A DNA stretch of 64,000 nucleotides from NCBI RefSeq assembly GCF_040100845.1, contig NZ_JAZHSH010000001.1:2836501-2900500 (forward strand). Direction: 5' to 3'. How positions within the stretch are numbered: position 1 is the first letter of the stretch; each line of letters starts with the position of its first letter. The stretch comes from Chengkuizengella sp. SCS-71B. Lineage in GTDB: Bacteria; Bacillota; Bacilli; Paenibacillales; KCTC-33759. The position numbers and the translations under genes were made by a program. The notes below the pieces were generated by a model that was not told the origin of the DNA, did not search any database, and saw nothing but the letters and a program-made list of their open reading frames with translations. Of the stretch, positions 20,068-28,993 are shown one piece after another.

Positions 20068-21021
20068 CTATCTTTTTTTTGCAATGATGGCAACCCAATC
20101 TTCCTGCTCAAGTTTCTCAATAATACTAAAATTAGATTTTTCTAATGCCTGTATAACATCGTCTTCTTTCTGTTTAATAATTCCTGAGGCAATGTATAAA
20201 CCGTTATGCTCCAAAACATTGTATACATCATCAATAAAAGTCAATATGATTTCTGCTAAAATATTAGCTACAACAATCTGTGGTTGATCAGAGTTATGTT
20301 GAGTTTGAAGCACTTGCAACAGATCACTTTGTTGAACAGTAATTTTTTGTTCTAATTGATTAATACGTACATTTTCCTTTGCACTTGAGACTGCAACTGG
20401 ATCTAAGTCCAAAGCTAACACTTGATTTGCTCCCAATTTCATAGCTGCTATGGATAATATCCCAGAGCCTGTCCCCACATCTATTACATTTTTTCCTTCC
20501 ACTTGTGCTTTTTCCAATGCTTTCAAACATAAAGAAGTAGTCGCATGCGTCCCTGTACCAAAAGCCATTCCTGGATCAAGCTCAACCACACACTCATTTT
20601 CACCTGCTTCATAATTTTCCCAGGTGGGTTTAATTGTAATCTTTTCTGTAATACGAACAGGTTTAAAATATTGTTTCCAAGCATTAGCCCAATCTTCTTC
20701 GTTTACTATTTGTGACTTCACTTCCGCTTTTCCAACGTTAATATTTAAATCTATTAAATTTTTGACGAAACGTTCTAAGCTTTTTATAAGCTCATCCATA
20801 TCAATTTCTTCTGGAAAATAGGCTTTAATTTCTGCATCTCCTTCTGGAAAATCATTTAATGGTTTTTCATACCATTGACCTAAAGAAGTATCTCTTTCTT
20901 TATTCAAAGATCCTGATTCTTCTATTGAAACTCCACCAGCTCCGTTATCATGAAAAAAATTTGAAATTTGCTCACTAGCTTCTTCAGTTGTATAAATACA
21001 TATTTCGTACCAATTCATCAT
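20068..21021 (-). CDS. prmA: Ribosomal protein L11 methyltransferase
   Basis: PrmA trimethylates ribosomal protein L11. The 317-residue protein has the N-terminal recognition domain (NWYEICIYTTEEASE) and a Rossmann methyltransferase domain. The latter shows LDPGMAFGTGTHATT before motif I (VIDVGTGSGILSIAA) and the catalytic-loop VVANILAE. Two ATGs lie in tandem after GGAGGG; the second (21018) has the better spacing and may be the true start. In most Bacillales prmA directly follows dnaJ; here about 2.6 kb of small genes and a lipoprotein separate them. Confidence 0.95.
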   Translation of the reverse strand: MMNWYEICIYTTEEASEQISNFFHDNGAGGVSIEESGSLNKERDTSLGQWYEKPLNDFPEGDAEIKAYFPEEIDMDELIKSLERFVKNLIDLNINVGKAEVKSQIVNEEDWANAWKQYFKPVRITEKITIKPTWENYEAGENECVVELDPGMAFGTGTHATTSLCLKALEKAQVEGKNVIDVGTGSGILSIAAMKLGANQVLALDLDPVAVSSAKENVRINQLEQKITVQQSDLLQVLQTQHNSDQPQIVVANILAEIILTFIDDVYNVLEHNGLYIASGIIKQKEDDVIQALEKSNFSIIEKLEQEDWVAIIAKKR

Positions 21022-21131
21022 TAACCCTCCGTACTTATTTTATCTGACCTATTATTTTATCATAGTTTTATCTTAAGACAAAATCTGTTTCCATTCATAT
21101 TTTTGAGTATTAAATGGAATAATGAATTGTA

Positions 21132-21160
21132 TTGAAAATAGTTTGCAATCGTGGTAAAAT
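21132..21160 (+). promoter_or_regulatory. Sigma-A promoter of the lipoprotein gene
   Basis: TTGAAA (21132-21137), a 17-base spacer and TAAAAT (21155-21160) precede the gene. The promoter overlaps the longer open frame starting at 21151, supporting the downstream ATG at 21205. Confidence 0.7.
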
Positions 21161-21204
21161 CCTACATCGGGAAGGAAGATATAGAAAACATCAGGAGGAA
21201 CACC

Positions 21205-22119
21205 ATGTTAAAGAATAACAAACACTTGCTTTTTATTTTAATTGTTATCATATTAATGATTATTACAGGTTGTACTAATGAAGATCAGACAAATCAATCT
21301 GATGAAAAAAATCAGGCTGATGAACAGTCTTTCAAAATAACAATGGAATTTCAAGAACTTATTGAACATAATGCAAAGCCTGCTCAATTATATGAGTTCA
21401 TAAATGAACAATTAGAGGACGTTCCTAAGGAAGTTATTACGAACTTGTTATTAGCTCTAGAAGATCAATTAACAGCACAAATTAAAGACTTTAGTCAAGT
21501 TCTTGAGGATGATGAGGTGCAATTAAAACTAGAGGAATTATCCAAAGAGAACAATTTTGAAATAAATGAAATACAGGAAGAAGCGCTCAAAGAACAGTTA
21601 GCTGAAATCGTTGAAAATGGATATAAAATGGAATTATTAAAAGGAACTTATAAAGTTAAAATAGACTATTCTCAAATGGAAATATATAAAACAGATGTGA
21701 CTGAAGAAATGTCTGAATATATTACGATTCAAGCAAAGGAATCTTCACAACTATATGAGAAAGATTTAATGTTAACTATTTCGTGGGAGGAACTCTCAGA
21801 CCGTTTAGCTCATACTGAAAAATTCTTATCCTCTTATCCAGAGTCAGTTAGAGCAAATATAATAGAAAGAATATATTTAAATTATTTAATTCCGTATTTA
21901 CAAGGGCTTCCAAACACACCAGCATATGATGTCGAATCAAAACAATTCAATCAAGAACTCATTGATAGCTATACACAATGGATTGAGTCTTATCCTGATT
22001 CACGTACCACTCTTATTATAAGAGAACATTTACAAAATCTAAAGGAAGCTAATTATTTATATACTAACGAAATAGCTAAATCTTTAGATAAGTTATTAGA
22101 GCAGAGTTTAACACAGTAA
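21205..22119 (+). CDS. Putative lipoprotein of unknown function
   Basis: I do not recognise a family. The ATG at 21205 follows AGGAGG at 6 bases and gives 304 residues. The N terminus is a classic lipoprotein signal: basic start, hydrophobic core, lipobox ITGC with Cys23. The mature part is highly charged and probably mostly helical, rich in Glu, Gln, Lys and Leu (for example QLKLEELSKEN-like stretches), with no cysteine beyond the anchor. It is likely to be tethered to the outer face of the membrane. It has its own promoter and terminator and stands alone on the plus strand. Confidence 0.8.
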   Translation: MLKNNKHLLFILIVIILMIITGCTNEDQTNQSDEKNQADEQSFKITMEFQELIEHNAKPAQLYEFINEQLEDVPKEVITNLLLALEDQLTAQIKDFSQVLEDDEVQLKLEELSKENNFEINEIQEEALKEQLAEIVENGYKMELLKGTYKVKIDYSQMEIYKTDVTEEMSEYITIQAKESSQLYEKDLMLTISWEELSDRLAHTEKFLSSYPESVRANIIERIYLNYLIPYLQGLPNTPAYDVESKQFNQELIDSYTQWIESYPDSRTTLIIREHLQNLKEANYLYTNEIAKSLDKLLEQSLTQ

Positions 22120-22168
22120 AGAAAACTTGGTGATTACTAAGCCTAATAGGCGAAAATTTTAATTATAT

Positions 22169-22202
22169 ATAAAAGCCCTGCTATGTTTAGTAGGGCTTTT
22201 AA
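22169..22202 (+). terminator. Terminator after lipoprotein gene
   Basis: A 12-bp stem with one mismatch (AAAAGCCCTGCT with AGTAGGGCTTTT, 22171-22200) and a 6-base loop ends in a T-run. Confidence 0.85.
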
Positions 22203-22245
22203 CTGTTAGAGATGCAATTACTAATATCACCCTTTGTTAGCTCCT

Positions 22246-22617
22246 CTATACCATTCCTCCACAAGCTTCAATTACTTGAAGTGCATGTTGATATTGGGCC
22301 TCATCTATGCTTACAGTTAATAAAATATCTTTACCAGTAGGAGCTCCTTGCCCTCCATCACTCATTCCACTTGCACTTACATCAGCCGCAGCTAATATAC
22401 CAGCATCTGGCTCAGTAAAATCAGCATGTAAGAATAACTTTCCTATACTCGTAGTATCCCCATTCACTGGATTTGATATTTTAGTTATCCCTTCCCCTTG
22501 ATATTTACTAAAACGGTTTATGTTTAGGTTGCTTGCTCTTAACGATTTTAGTTTCACTGCAGCTCCTTCTGCTTGTTCTGGAGAATTAAAATACGCTAAT
22601 ATGTTTTTTTTTGTCAT
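22246..22617 (-). CDS. Small protein of the general-stress/YflT-like type, paralogue of its neighbour
   Basis: The 123-residue protein begins NILAYFNSPEQAEGAAVKLK, very similar to the neighbouring 110-residue gene (HIIAYFDTEDQAENVAIKLQ). The pattern of a short beta strand, then an (E)QAE helix recalls the N-terminal domain of YflT/GSP17M-type stress proteins. The middle is Gly/Ala-rich and the end has DILLTVSIDEAQYQHALQVIEACGG, a beta-alpha unit. There is no signal peptide. Its ATG overlaps the upstream stop (ATGA), so the two are translationally coupled. The family assignment is tentative. Confidence 0.6.
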   Translation of the reverse strand: MTKKNILAYFNSPEQAEGAAVKLKSLRASNLNINRFSKYQGEGITKISNPVNGDTTSIGKLFLHADFTEPDAGILAAADVSASGMSDGGQGAPTGKDILLTVSIDEAQYQHALQVIEACGGMV

Positions 22618-22946
22618 TTTATTTGACCTCGACCCTGATGAATAAAATCAATTGCATCATTGATTGATTCTTGTGCTGTAACAAAACTAAGCATAATATT
22701 TTTCGAGTTAAGATTTTGGTTTCCTATGTCTGTGAATCCCCATGCAGCCGGATAAACAAAACCTAATGCTCCTTGAAAATAATTCCCAAGACTCTGAGGC
22801 ATTGCTGGAAAATTATCTGTTACTTGCTTCTGAGCAGGTATTCTTTCTACAGAGATGTCTTTTGTTTTTAATTTTTGCAATTTGATTGCCACGTTTTCCG
22901 CCTGATCTTCAGTGTCAAAATAAGCAATTATATGTTTATTACTCAT
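22614..22946 (-). CDS. Small protein of the general-stress/YflT-like type, first of a paralogous pair
   Basis: This 110-residue protein shares layout and N-terminal sequence with the following gene: strand-helix start (HIIAYFDTEDQAENVAIKL), a variable Pro-rich middle, and a closing strand-helix (NIMLSFVTAQESINDAIDFIHQGRG). The pair probably arose by tandem duplication followed by divergence of the middle. GGGAG lies 7-8 bases before the ATG. It is downstream of the YfhD-like gene with the same orientation, so a three-gene stress or sporulation unit is plausible but not proven. Confidence 0.6.
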   Translation of the reverse strand: MSNKHIIAYFDTEDQAENVAIKLQKLKTKDISVERIPAQKQVTDNFPAMPQSLGNYFQGALGFVYPAAWGFTDIGNQNLNSKNIMLSFVTAQESINDAIDFIHQGRGQIK

Positions 22947-22958
22947 AACAAAAACTCC

Positions 22959-23099
22959 CTATTTATTAATTTGTCTTTGATCAGCTTCCCTTGCTCTTTC
23001 TTGAGCTTTTAAATCATCTTCATCTGCTAATGATTGTGAAAACTCGACATCTTCATTTCTGGCAATTGGTAACTTTTTTTTAGGCTTTTTTTGATTCAT
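22959..23099 (-). CDS. YfhD-like small protein
   Basis: A 46-residue gene with GGAGGG five bases before its ATG. The product is highly charged and starts MNQKKPKKKLPIARNEDVEF. It contains DVEFSQSLADEDDLKAQERA, which matches the core of the YfhD family (DVEFSxELADxxDxEAQ pattern) of small Bacillales proteins of unknown function. It ends 12 bases before the paralogous pair and probably forms an operon with it. Codon use and the Shine-Dalgarno sequence support it as a real gene. Confidence 0.7.
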   Translation of the reverse strand: MNQKKPKKKLPIARNEDVEFSQSLADEDDLKAQERAREADQRQINK

Positions 23100-23163
23100 C
23101 ATTACCCTCCTTTCAGATTCTCCTCAAACTCCATATATGTTTTACAACAATCAATAATTTTAT

Positions 23164-23196
23164 TCAACAAAAAAACTCACCGATTGGCGAGTTTCT
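23164..23196 (-). terminator. Terminator after the YjbR-like gene
   Basis: A 6-bp stem (AAACTC with GAGTTT, 23173-23194) extended by CACC/GGCG pairing lies immediately at the stop. It is followed on the minus strand by a T-rich run. Confidence 0.7.
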
Positions 23197-23551
23197 AAGA
23201 ATTCAATATCATTTGTTTATCTGCTTTTTTTAAACTATTAAATACTAGCTGATATGACTGATCCACCATCTCTAATATCTCTTCATCTGGAATACTTCCA
23301 TCCGCATAAACCGTATTCCAGTGTCTCTTATTTAAATGATAACCTCCTACAACTGATTTATATTTCTCACGTAAAATTTCTGCTAAAAATGGATCACATT
23401 TAAGACTGATGGATGGATGCTCTTGCCCTTCTGAAATCAATGCAAACATTTTATTGCTTAACTTGATCACTAAAGTTTCTGGTCCAAATGGATAATCTTC
23501 CACAGCACCTTGTTTCTTTAAACAATATGTCTTCAAATCTTCATATCTCAT
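23195..23551 (-). CDS. MmcQ/YjbR family protein
   Basis: The 118-residue protein belongs to the YjbR/MmcQ family, which has a CyaY-like double-wing fold and possible DNA binding. Seen motifs are the start RYEDLKTYCLKKQGAVEDYPFGPETLVIKL, here the family blocks GAVEDYPFG and LVIKLSNKMFAL, then SLKCDP and the C-terminal GGYHLNKRHWNTVYADGSIPDEE block. Molecular function is not established for the family. AAAGGAG precedes the ATG. It appears to be transcribed alone with its own terminator. Confidence 0.85.
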   Translation of the reverse strand: MRYEDLKTYCLKKQGAVEDYPFGPETLVIKLSNKMFALISEGQEHPSISLKCDPFLAEILREKYKSVVGGYHLNKRHWNTVYADGSIPDEEILEMVDQSYQLVFNSLKKADKQMILNS

Positions 23552-23623
23552 ATTAATCTCCTTTCAAGCTCAAGTTTGTCCATGCTAATTCGTTAAATTT
23601 CCATCGTCCACACTTTTTGTAGC

Positions 23624-23658
23624 AGAAAAACCGCAAGATTGCTCTAACGGTTTTTTGG
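23624..23658 (-). terminator. Terminator of the hrcA-grpE-dnaK-dnaJ operon
   Basis: AAAAACCG (23626-23633) pairs with CGGTTTTT (23648-23655) around a 14-base loop. T-rich flanks follow on the minus strand, just after dnaJ. Confidence 0.75.
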
Positions 23659-23682
23659 TTTTATTCATAATTGATAAATTTA

Positions 23683-24801
23683 TCAGTCACCTAAAATAGC
23701 TTTTTTCATTCTTTCAAAAATGGACTGGTGTTTTTCATGAGTATGCTCTCCATTTAATTCTGAAAAATCGCGTAATAATTGCTTTTGATCTTCCGATAAT
23801 TTGGAAGGTGTAACAACAACCACTTTTACATGTTGATCACCTTGTCCGTATCCTCGAACGCGTTGCACACCTTTTCCTTTTAAACGGAAATAGGTACCTG
23901 TCTGTGTTCCAGCAGGAATTTTTAATTTCACTTTTTCAGTTAGAGTAGGGATCTCAATCTCATCACCTAAAGCTGCTTGAGCAAAGGTAAGTGGTACTTC
24001 ACAGTAAATATCATCGCCTTCTCTTTCAAAAAACTCATGAGATTTTACACGTAAAACGATATATAAATCACCAGAAGGTCCACCTTTTTGTCCTGCTTCA
24101 CCTTCACCTGAAATTCTAATTTGTGATCCTTCATCTACTCCCGCAGGAATTTTCACATTGATTTTTCTTTGATTTTTTACTTGTCCTGAACCATGACATT
24201 TACCACACTTATCTTTAATGATCGAACCTTGACCGTTACATGTAGTACATACTCTACGATTCACGATGCGTCCAAATGCAGTGTTCTGAACAACTTCCTG
24301 TTGACCTGAACCATTACATGTAGAACAAGTCTGCTTTTTAGTACCTAGTTTAGCCCCAGAACCTGAACAACGATCACATGTTTCTGTACGAGGAATTTTA
24401 ATTTCTGTTTCCTTTCCGAAAACCGCTTCTTTAAATTCAATCGTCATTGTGTATTGTAAATCAGCACCTCTTTGTGGTGCATTTGGGTTACGTCTCTGGC
24501 CACCTCCGCCTCCAAAAAACATATCGAAGATATCACCAAATCCGCCAAAGTCAGCACCGCCAGCTCCACCCATTCCTTGGTTTGGATCAACATGACCAAA
24601 CTGATCATAGGTTGCTCTTTTTTGATCATCACTTAATACATCATATGCTTCTTTTACTTCTTTAAATTTCTCTTCAGCATCAGAAGATTTATTTACATCA
24701 GGATGATATTGACGAGCTAACTTGCGATAAGCTTTTTTGATTTCATCGCCTGAAACATCTTTGCCTAAACCGAGAACTTCATAATAATCTCGTTTACTCA
24801 T
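23683..24801 (-). CDS. dnaJ: Chaperone protein DnaJ
   Basis: This is the Hsp40 co-chaperone that delivers substrates to DnaK and stimulates its ATPase. I chose the ATG at 24801 ([11 protein letters not shown]), with GGAG upstream, giving 372 residues; an 18-residue upstream extension is not conserved in the family. The J domain holds the HPD motif (RQYHPDVNK), followed by a Gly/Phe-rich linker ([15 protein letters not shown]), then four CxxCxGxG zinc repeats ([32 protein letters not shown]) and the C-terminal substrate-binding domains. It is the last gene of the CIRCE-controlled operon. Confidence 0.97.
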   Translation of the reverse strand: MSKRDYYEVLGLGKDVSGDEIKKAYRKLARQYHPDVNKSSDAEEKFKEVKEAYDVLSDDQKRATYDQFGHVDPNQGMGGAGGADFGGFGDIFDMFFGGGGGQRRNPNAPQRGADLQYTMTIEFKEAVFGKETEIKIPRTETCDRCSGSGAKLGTKKQTCSTCNGSGQQEVVQNTAFGRIVNRRVCTTCNGQGSIIKDKCGKCHGSGQVKNQRKINVKIPAGVDEGSQIRISGEGEAGQKGGPSGDLYIVLRVKSHEFFEREGDDIYCEVPLTFAQAALGDEIEIPTLTEKVKLKIPAGTQTGTYFRLKGKGVQRVRGYGQGDQHVKVVVVTPSKLSEDQKQLLRDFSELNGEHTHEKHQSIFERMKKAILGD

Positions 24802-24846
24802 CACTTCACTCCATTCTATTCCAATTAAACATATTACCATTAAATG

Positions 24847-25081
24847 AGTGTTCAAAAAGTTCGGTTTTCAGTACCGAGAAGATTGTACGAACATGCAGAA
24901 GCCGGAGCACAGTGTAGTGATTGGTTACATGAGCACCGGACTTCAAATGTGAGTGCAATATTCGACGTCGAAACCACTTCCTCGAAAAACTTCGTAATCA
25001 CTACTTAATACCAGTCACTTCCCTGTGACTAACGCAGTACCAGCACGTCCTGTGCCGGCAAAAGTGGACTTTTTGAACTAC
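24847..25081. mobile_element. Probable MITE between dnaK and dnaJ
   Basis: This block of about 235 bp has clearly higher GC than its surroundings and no coding frame. Its ends are inverted: TGTTCAAAAAGT at the left and ACTTTTTGAACTA at the right. Further imperfect inversions lie inside, such as GTAGTGATTGGTTAC near 24915 with GTAATCACTAC near 24993. Terminal inverted repeats, small size and lack of a transposase fit a miniature inverted-repeat element. Similar GTTCAAAAAGT-ended intergenic elements are, from memory, common in Paenibacillaceae genomes. It separates dnaJ from dnaK in an otherwise tight operon and may affect dnaJ expression. The rest of the 24802-25163 gap holds only the dnaJ ribosome site and the dnaK 3' flank. 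Confidence 0.65.
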
Positions 25082-25163
25082 CTTTTTATCTACAAGTTTA
25101 TAGTCAAAGCCAATATACTACTTGACTTTGACTATTCTTTAAAACATTTATTTTTGTTTAAGA

Positions 25164-27011
25164 TTATTTATTTTCTTTTTCATCTACAACTTCATAATCT
25201 GCATCTACGACATTATCTCTTGCAGCATTATCAGCTTCTGCATTTCCTTCTGCACCTTGAGCCGCTTGAGCTTCTTGAGCTGCTTGCTCATATAATTTTA
25301 CAGACAATTGTTGTACAATTTCAGTTAATTCTTCAGAAGCTTTTTTGATCTCATCAGTATCATCGCCTTCTAAAGCTTTTTTCACTTTATCTTTAGCTTC
25401 ATTCGCTTTATCAATTTCTGCTTGATCCACTTTATCTCCTAGATCTTTTAATGTTTTTTCAGCTGTATAAACTAACTGATCTGCTTCATTTCTTGTTTCT
25501 ACAGCTGCTTTACGCTTCTCGTCTTCTTCTTTAAATTTCTCAGCATCCTGAGTCATTTGTTCAATTTCGTCATCAGACAATCCACTAGAAGAAGTAATCG
25601 TGATTTTTTGACTCTTACCAGTACCTTTATCTAAAGCTGATACATTCACGATTCCATTCGCATCAATATCAAATGTAACCTCAATTTGCGGGATTCCTCG
25701 TGGCGCAGGAGGAATATCTCCTAACATAAAACGCCCTAATGTTTTATTATCTGCTGCCATTGCACGTTCCCCTTGAAGAACATGAATCTCAACACTTGTT
25801 TGGTTATCAGCATATGTTGAATACACTTGTGATTTACTTGTTGGTATTGTTGTATTACGGTCGATCATCTTCGTAAATACACCACCAGCAGTTTCAATAC
25901 CCAATGTAAGAGGTGTAACATCTAATAATACAACATCTTGAACATCACCTGTGAGTACACCTGCTTGAACTGCAGCTCCAAGAGCTACTACTTCATCTGG
26001 ATTTACACCTTTATGAGGATCTTTACCCGTTAATTTTTTAACTGCTTCTTGAACTGCTGGAATTCTTGTTGAACCACCAACTAATACAATTTTATCTATT
26101 TCACTAGCACTTAAACCAGAATCACTGATTGCCTGTCTTGTAGGTGCTAATGTCTTTTCAATTAAATCTGCTGATAATTCTTCAAACTTCGCTCTAGTTA
26201 AGTTCACTTCTAAATGCTGGGGAACTCCATCTACTACAGTAATAAACGGTAATGAAATTGTAGTAGTTACTATTCCAGAAAGTTCTTTTTTCGCTTTTTC
26301 AGCAGCATCTTTTAAACGTTGAACAGCCGCTTTATCTTTGCTTAAATCAATTCCGTGTTCTTTTTTGAATTCAGATACTAGATGATCGATAATCACTTGA
26401 TCAAAATCGTCTCCGCCTAAGCGGTTATTCCCACTTGTAGCTTTTACTTCAAAAAATCCATCACCTAATTCAAGAATAGATACATCAAATGTACCTCCAC
26501 CTAAATCATATACTAAAATCGTTTGGTCTTCGTCTTTTTCCAAACCATATGCTAAAGCTGCAGCTGTTGGTTCATTTACAATACGAAGCACCTCAAGTCC
26601 AGCAATTTTACCAGCATCTTTAGTTGCCTGACGCTGACTATCATTGAAATAAGCTGGCACAGTAATAACAGCTTGTGTAACCGTTGATCCTAAATATGCT
26701 TCAGCATCAGATTTTAATTTCTGTAATATAATTGCAGATAATTCTTGCGGGCTGAACTCTTTACCCTCAATTGTAGTTTTGTAATCAGTTCCCATATGAC
26801 GTTTGATGGAAATAACCGTTCCATCTGGATTTGTGATCGCTTGACGTTTAGCCGTTTCACCAACGATTCGTTCTCCATCTTTTTTAAATCCAATAACAGA
26901 CGGTGTAGTTCTATTCCCTTCTGGATTAGGAATAACGACCGCTTCTCCACCTTCCATAACCGCAACACATGAATTTGTAGTTCCTAAATCAATACCTATT
27001 ACTTTACTCAT
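25164..27011 (-). CDS. dnaK: Chaperone protein DnaK (Hsp70)
   Basis: This is the ATP-dependent Hsp70 chaperone. The 615-residue protein has the nucleotide-binding domain with [28 protein letters not shown] and [13 protein letters not shown]. The substrate-binding domain follows ([13 protein letters not shown] linker), then a helical lid and an Ala/Gln/Glu-rich tail ending in an acidic stretch with [12 protein letters not shown] strong GGAGGG site precedes the ATG. It is the third gene of the hrcA operon under the CIRCE at 28869-28895. Confidence 0.98.
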   Translation of the reverse strand: MSKVIGIDLGTTNSCVAVMEGGEAVVIPNPEGNRTTPSVIGFKKDGERIVGETAKRQAITNPDGTVISIKRHMGTDYKTTIEGKEFSPQELSAIILQKLKSDAEAYLGSTVTQAVITVPAYFNDSQRQATKDAGKIAGLEVLRIVNEPTAAALAYGLEKDEDQTILVYDLGGGTFDVSILELGDGFFEVKATSGNNRLGGDDFDQVIIDHLVSEFKKEHGIDLSKDKAAVQRLKDAAEKAKKELSGIVTTTISLPFITVVDGVPQHLEVNLTRAKFEELSADLIEKTLAPTRQAISDSGLSASEIDKIVLVGGSTRIPAVQEAVKKLTGKDPHKGVNPDEVVALGAAVQAGVLTGDVQDVVLLDVTPLTLGIETAGGVFTKMIDRNTTIPTSKSQVYSTYADNQTSVEIHVLQGERAMAADNKTLGRFMLGDIPPAPRGIPQIEVTFDIDANGIVNVSALDKGTGKSQKITITSSSGLSDDEIEQMTQDAEKFKEEDEKRKAAVETRNEADQLVYTAEKTLKDLGDKVDQAEIDKANEAKDKVKKALEGDDTDEIKKASEELTEIVQQLSVKLYEQAAQEAQAAQGAEGNAEADNAARDNVVDADYEVVDEKENK

Positions 27012-27074
27012 TTATGAGTAACCCTCCTTATAATAATCCTACTTTTATTTTTATTAATCATGATGATTTGTGTA

Positions 27075-27665
27075 TTAACTGCTTACTTTAACCATCGCAG
27101 GTCTGAGTACTTTATCTTTTAGGATGTAACCTTTCTGAACTTCTTCCACTACGATACCTTCCTCATGTTCTTCAGATTCTACCTGCATGATAGCTTGATG
27201 ATATTCTGGATTAAATGGTTGGCCTACGGATTGTATAGGTTTTAAATCTTCACTATCAAATGTTTGTTTCATTTGATCAAAAACCATTTCAATTCCTTTC
27301 ATCAATGAATCGAAATCTTTCGTTTCAGCACTTGATGAAATGGCTCTTTCAAAATTATCTATTACAGGAAGCAGCTGCTCTATGAGTCCTTTTGAAGCGT
27401 ATTTTAGAGCTTCTTCTTTTTCCATTCTAGTTCTGCGACGAAAATTATCAAAATCTGCTTGAGTTCTAAGTAATTTCTGCTGACTTTCATCAGCATTTTT
27501 TTTCAGCTCATCAATATCTTTTTTATCCATAAGTATTTGTTCTTCTACGTTTTGTTCTTCTTCGTCACTTAGATTTTCATCAGCCATATTTTCTAAACCT
27601 TCATTCTCTTGATCGTTAAGTGTTTGTTCTTCTTCATTCATTTTTGTTTGGTCTGTTTGACTCAT
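27075..27665 (-). CDS. grpE: Nucleotide exchange factor GrpE
   Basis: GrpE releases ADP from DnaK. The 196-residue protein starts with a long acidic, poorly conserved region (about 1-50) and then a coiled-coil helix. The conserved four-helix/beta-wing core shows QADFDNFRRRTRMEKEEALKYA (here ADFDNFRRRTRMEKEE) and, at the C terminus, EVQKGYILKDKVLRPAMVKV. AGGAGG lies before the ATG. Position between hrcA and dnaK is standard. Confidence 0.97.
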   Translation of the reverse strand: MSQTDQTKMNEEEQTLNDQENEGLENMADENLSDEEEQNVEEQILMDKKDIDELKKNADESQQKLLRTQADFDNFRRRTRMEKEEALKYASKGLIEQLLPVIDNFERAISSSAETKDFDSLMKGIEMVFDQMKQTFDSEDLKPIQSVGQPFNPEYHQAIMQVESEEHEEGIVVEEVQKGYILKDKVLRPAMVKVSS

Positions 27666-27732
27666 ACATTCACCTCCTTAGTGGAATAAATATATTTTTC
27701 CTATATATTATTAATTTCTATCATCTTCACTC

Positions 27733-28749
27733 TTATCTATAATAGAATTTAACAAGGTCATCTGTTAAATGATTTAATAAGTTTATGACTCTTTCATATT
27801 CCATACGAGTAGGTCCCAAGATACCTATTGTTCCAATTGAATGACCTTCAATTTTATAAGTAGCTGTTATCAAACTACAATTTTGAATTTGTTTTACATC
27901 ATTTTCTGGACCTATCGATACCTGAATTCCTTTGGGTGCATTAGAAAATAATTCGATCCATGTTTTCGTTTCATTGATTAAGTCTAAAATATTTTTTACT
28001 GTTGACACATCATTAAATTCAGGCTGTGTTAACATATTGGTAGTGCCACTCATGTAAATGCGCTCTTGTTTGTTCGTTTCAAACACTTCATCTAACATGT
28101 GCATCAATTCATGGTGTTGCTTTACATATTTTTTTAATTCATTACTAAGTTCATTGAAAAGTTTTGATTTTAATGAGATTAAAGGTTCTCCACGTAATCT
28201 ACTGTTTAAAATATTAATACACTTTTCAATTTCGTCAATGGAAATTCCATTTGGAATTTGAACCTTCTTATTTTCAACTTCTCCTGTATCTGTAACAATA
28301 ATGACAACGCCTGTAACATCATTAATAGAGATGAATTGAAGATGTTTTAAAGTAGTATTAAATAATTCAGGTCCAAGCGCAATGGAAGTATATTGAGTCA
28401 TGTCTGATAAAATCGAAGCCACCTCTTGCAAAATTGCTTCCGTTTTATTCAGTCTTTTATTAAAATAATTTTTTATAGATACTATCTCTTCATTCTTCGA
28501 TTTTGTTAAACTAATAAGATGATCCACAAAATATCTGTAGCCTTTATGAGAGGGAATACGACCAGCAGAGGTATGTGGTTGCTCTAAAAATCCCATTTCC
28601 TCTAAGTCAGACATTTCGTTTCTTATCGTAGCAGGACTAAACCCAACATCACTGCGTTTTGATATGCTTCTTGAGCCTATAGGCTCTGCAGAATGGATAT
28701 AATCATTCACAATCGCACTTAAGATCATTTTCTGACGTTCTGTTAGCAT
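27733..28749 (-). CDS. hrcA: Heat-inducible transcriptional repressor HrcA
   Basis: HrcA binds CIRCE to repress class I heat-shock genes and is kept active by GroEL. The 338-residue protein has an N-terminal winged helix (about 1-75) with GSRSISKRSDVGFSPATIRN and ends with the GAF-like/dimerisation part containing IGILGPTRMEYERVI. It is the first gene of the operon and carries the CIRCE operator 119 bases upstream of its start, so it represses itself. Confidence 0.97.
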   Translation of the reverse strand: MLTERQKMILSAIVNDYIHSAEPIGSRSISKRSDVGFSPATIRNEMSDLEEMGFLEQPHTSAGRIPSHKGYRYFVDHLISLTKSKNEEIVSIKNYFNKRLNKTEAILQEVASILSDMTQYTSIALGPELFNTTLKHLQFISINDVTGVVIIVTDTGEVENKKVQIPNGISIDEIEKCINILNSRLRGEPLISLKSKLFNELSNELKKYVKQHHELMHMLDEVFETNKQERIYMSGTTNMLTQPEFNDVSTVKNILDLINETKTWIELFSNAPKGIQVSIGPENDVKQIQNCSLITATYKIEGHSIGTIGILGPTRMEYERVINLLNHLTDDLVKFYYR

Positions 28750-28868
28750 AACTTCCCCTCCTTATTGTTACCCTCAAAAGCAAGGTATTGATATACGATA
28801 AAAAGTGAAAACATCGGGAGAATTGAATCTCTTCAAGAACTAAACTTAAAATGAACTTTTATCCATCG

Positions 28869-28895
28869 TTAGCACTCATTCAAGTCGAGTGCTAA
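28869..28895 (-). promoter_or_regulatory. CIRCE operator
   Basis: TTAGCACTC, nine bases, GAGTGCTAA: an exact match to the CIRCE consensus. It lies directly downstream of the -10 element, at the expected transcription start. HrcA bound here would block the whole hrcA-grpE-dnaK-dnaJ operon. Confidence 0.97.
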
Positions 28896-28906
28896 TCACT
28901 AATAAC

Positions 28907-28936
28907 AAAATACCAAATCAAATCATGTGTTGTCAA
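28907..28936 (-). promoter_or_regulatory. Sigma-A promoter of the hrcA operon
   Basis: TTGACA (28931-28936), an 18-base spacer and TATTTT (28907-28912) on the minus strand. The CIRCE begins 11 bases downstream of the -10 element. Confidence 0.8.
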
Positions 28937-28993
28937 GTGAATCCAGTCTTTTTAACACAGCAATTTCATCACAACAGGTAAAAGTTTAACTAT

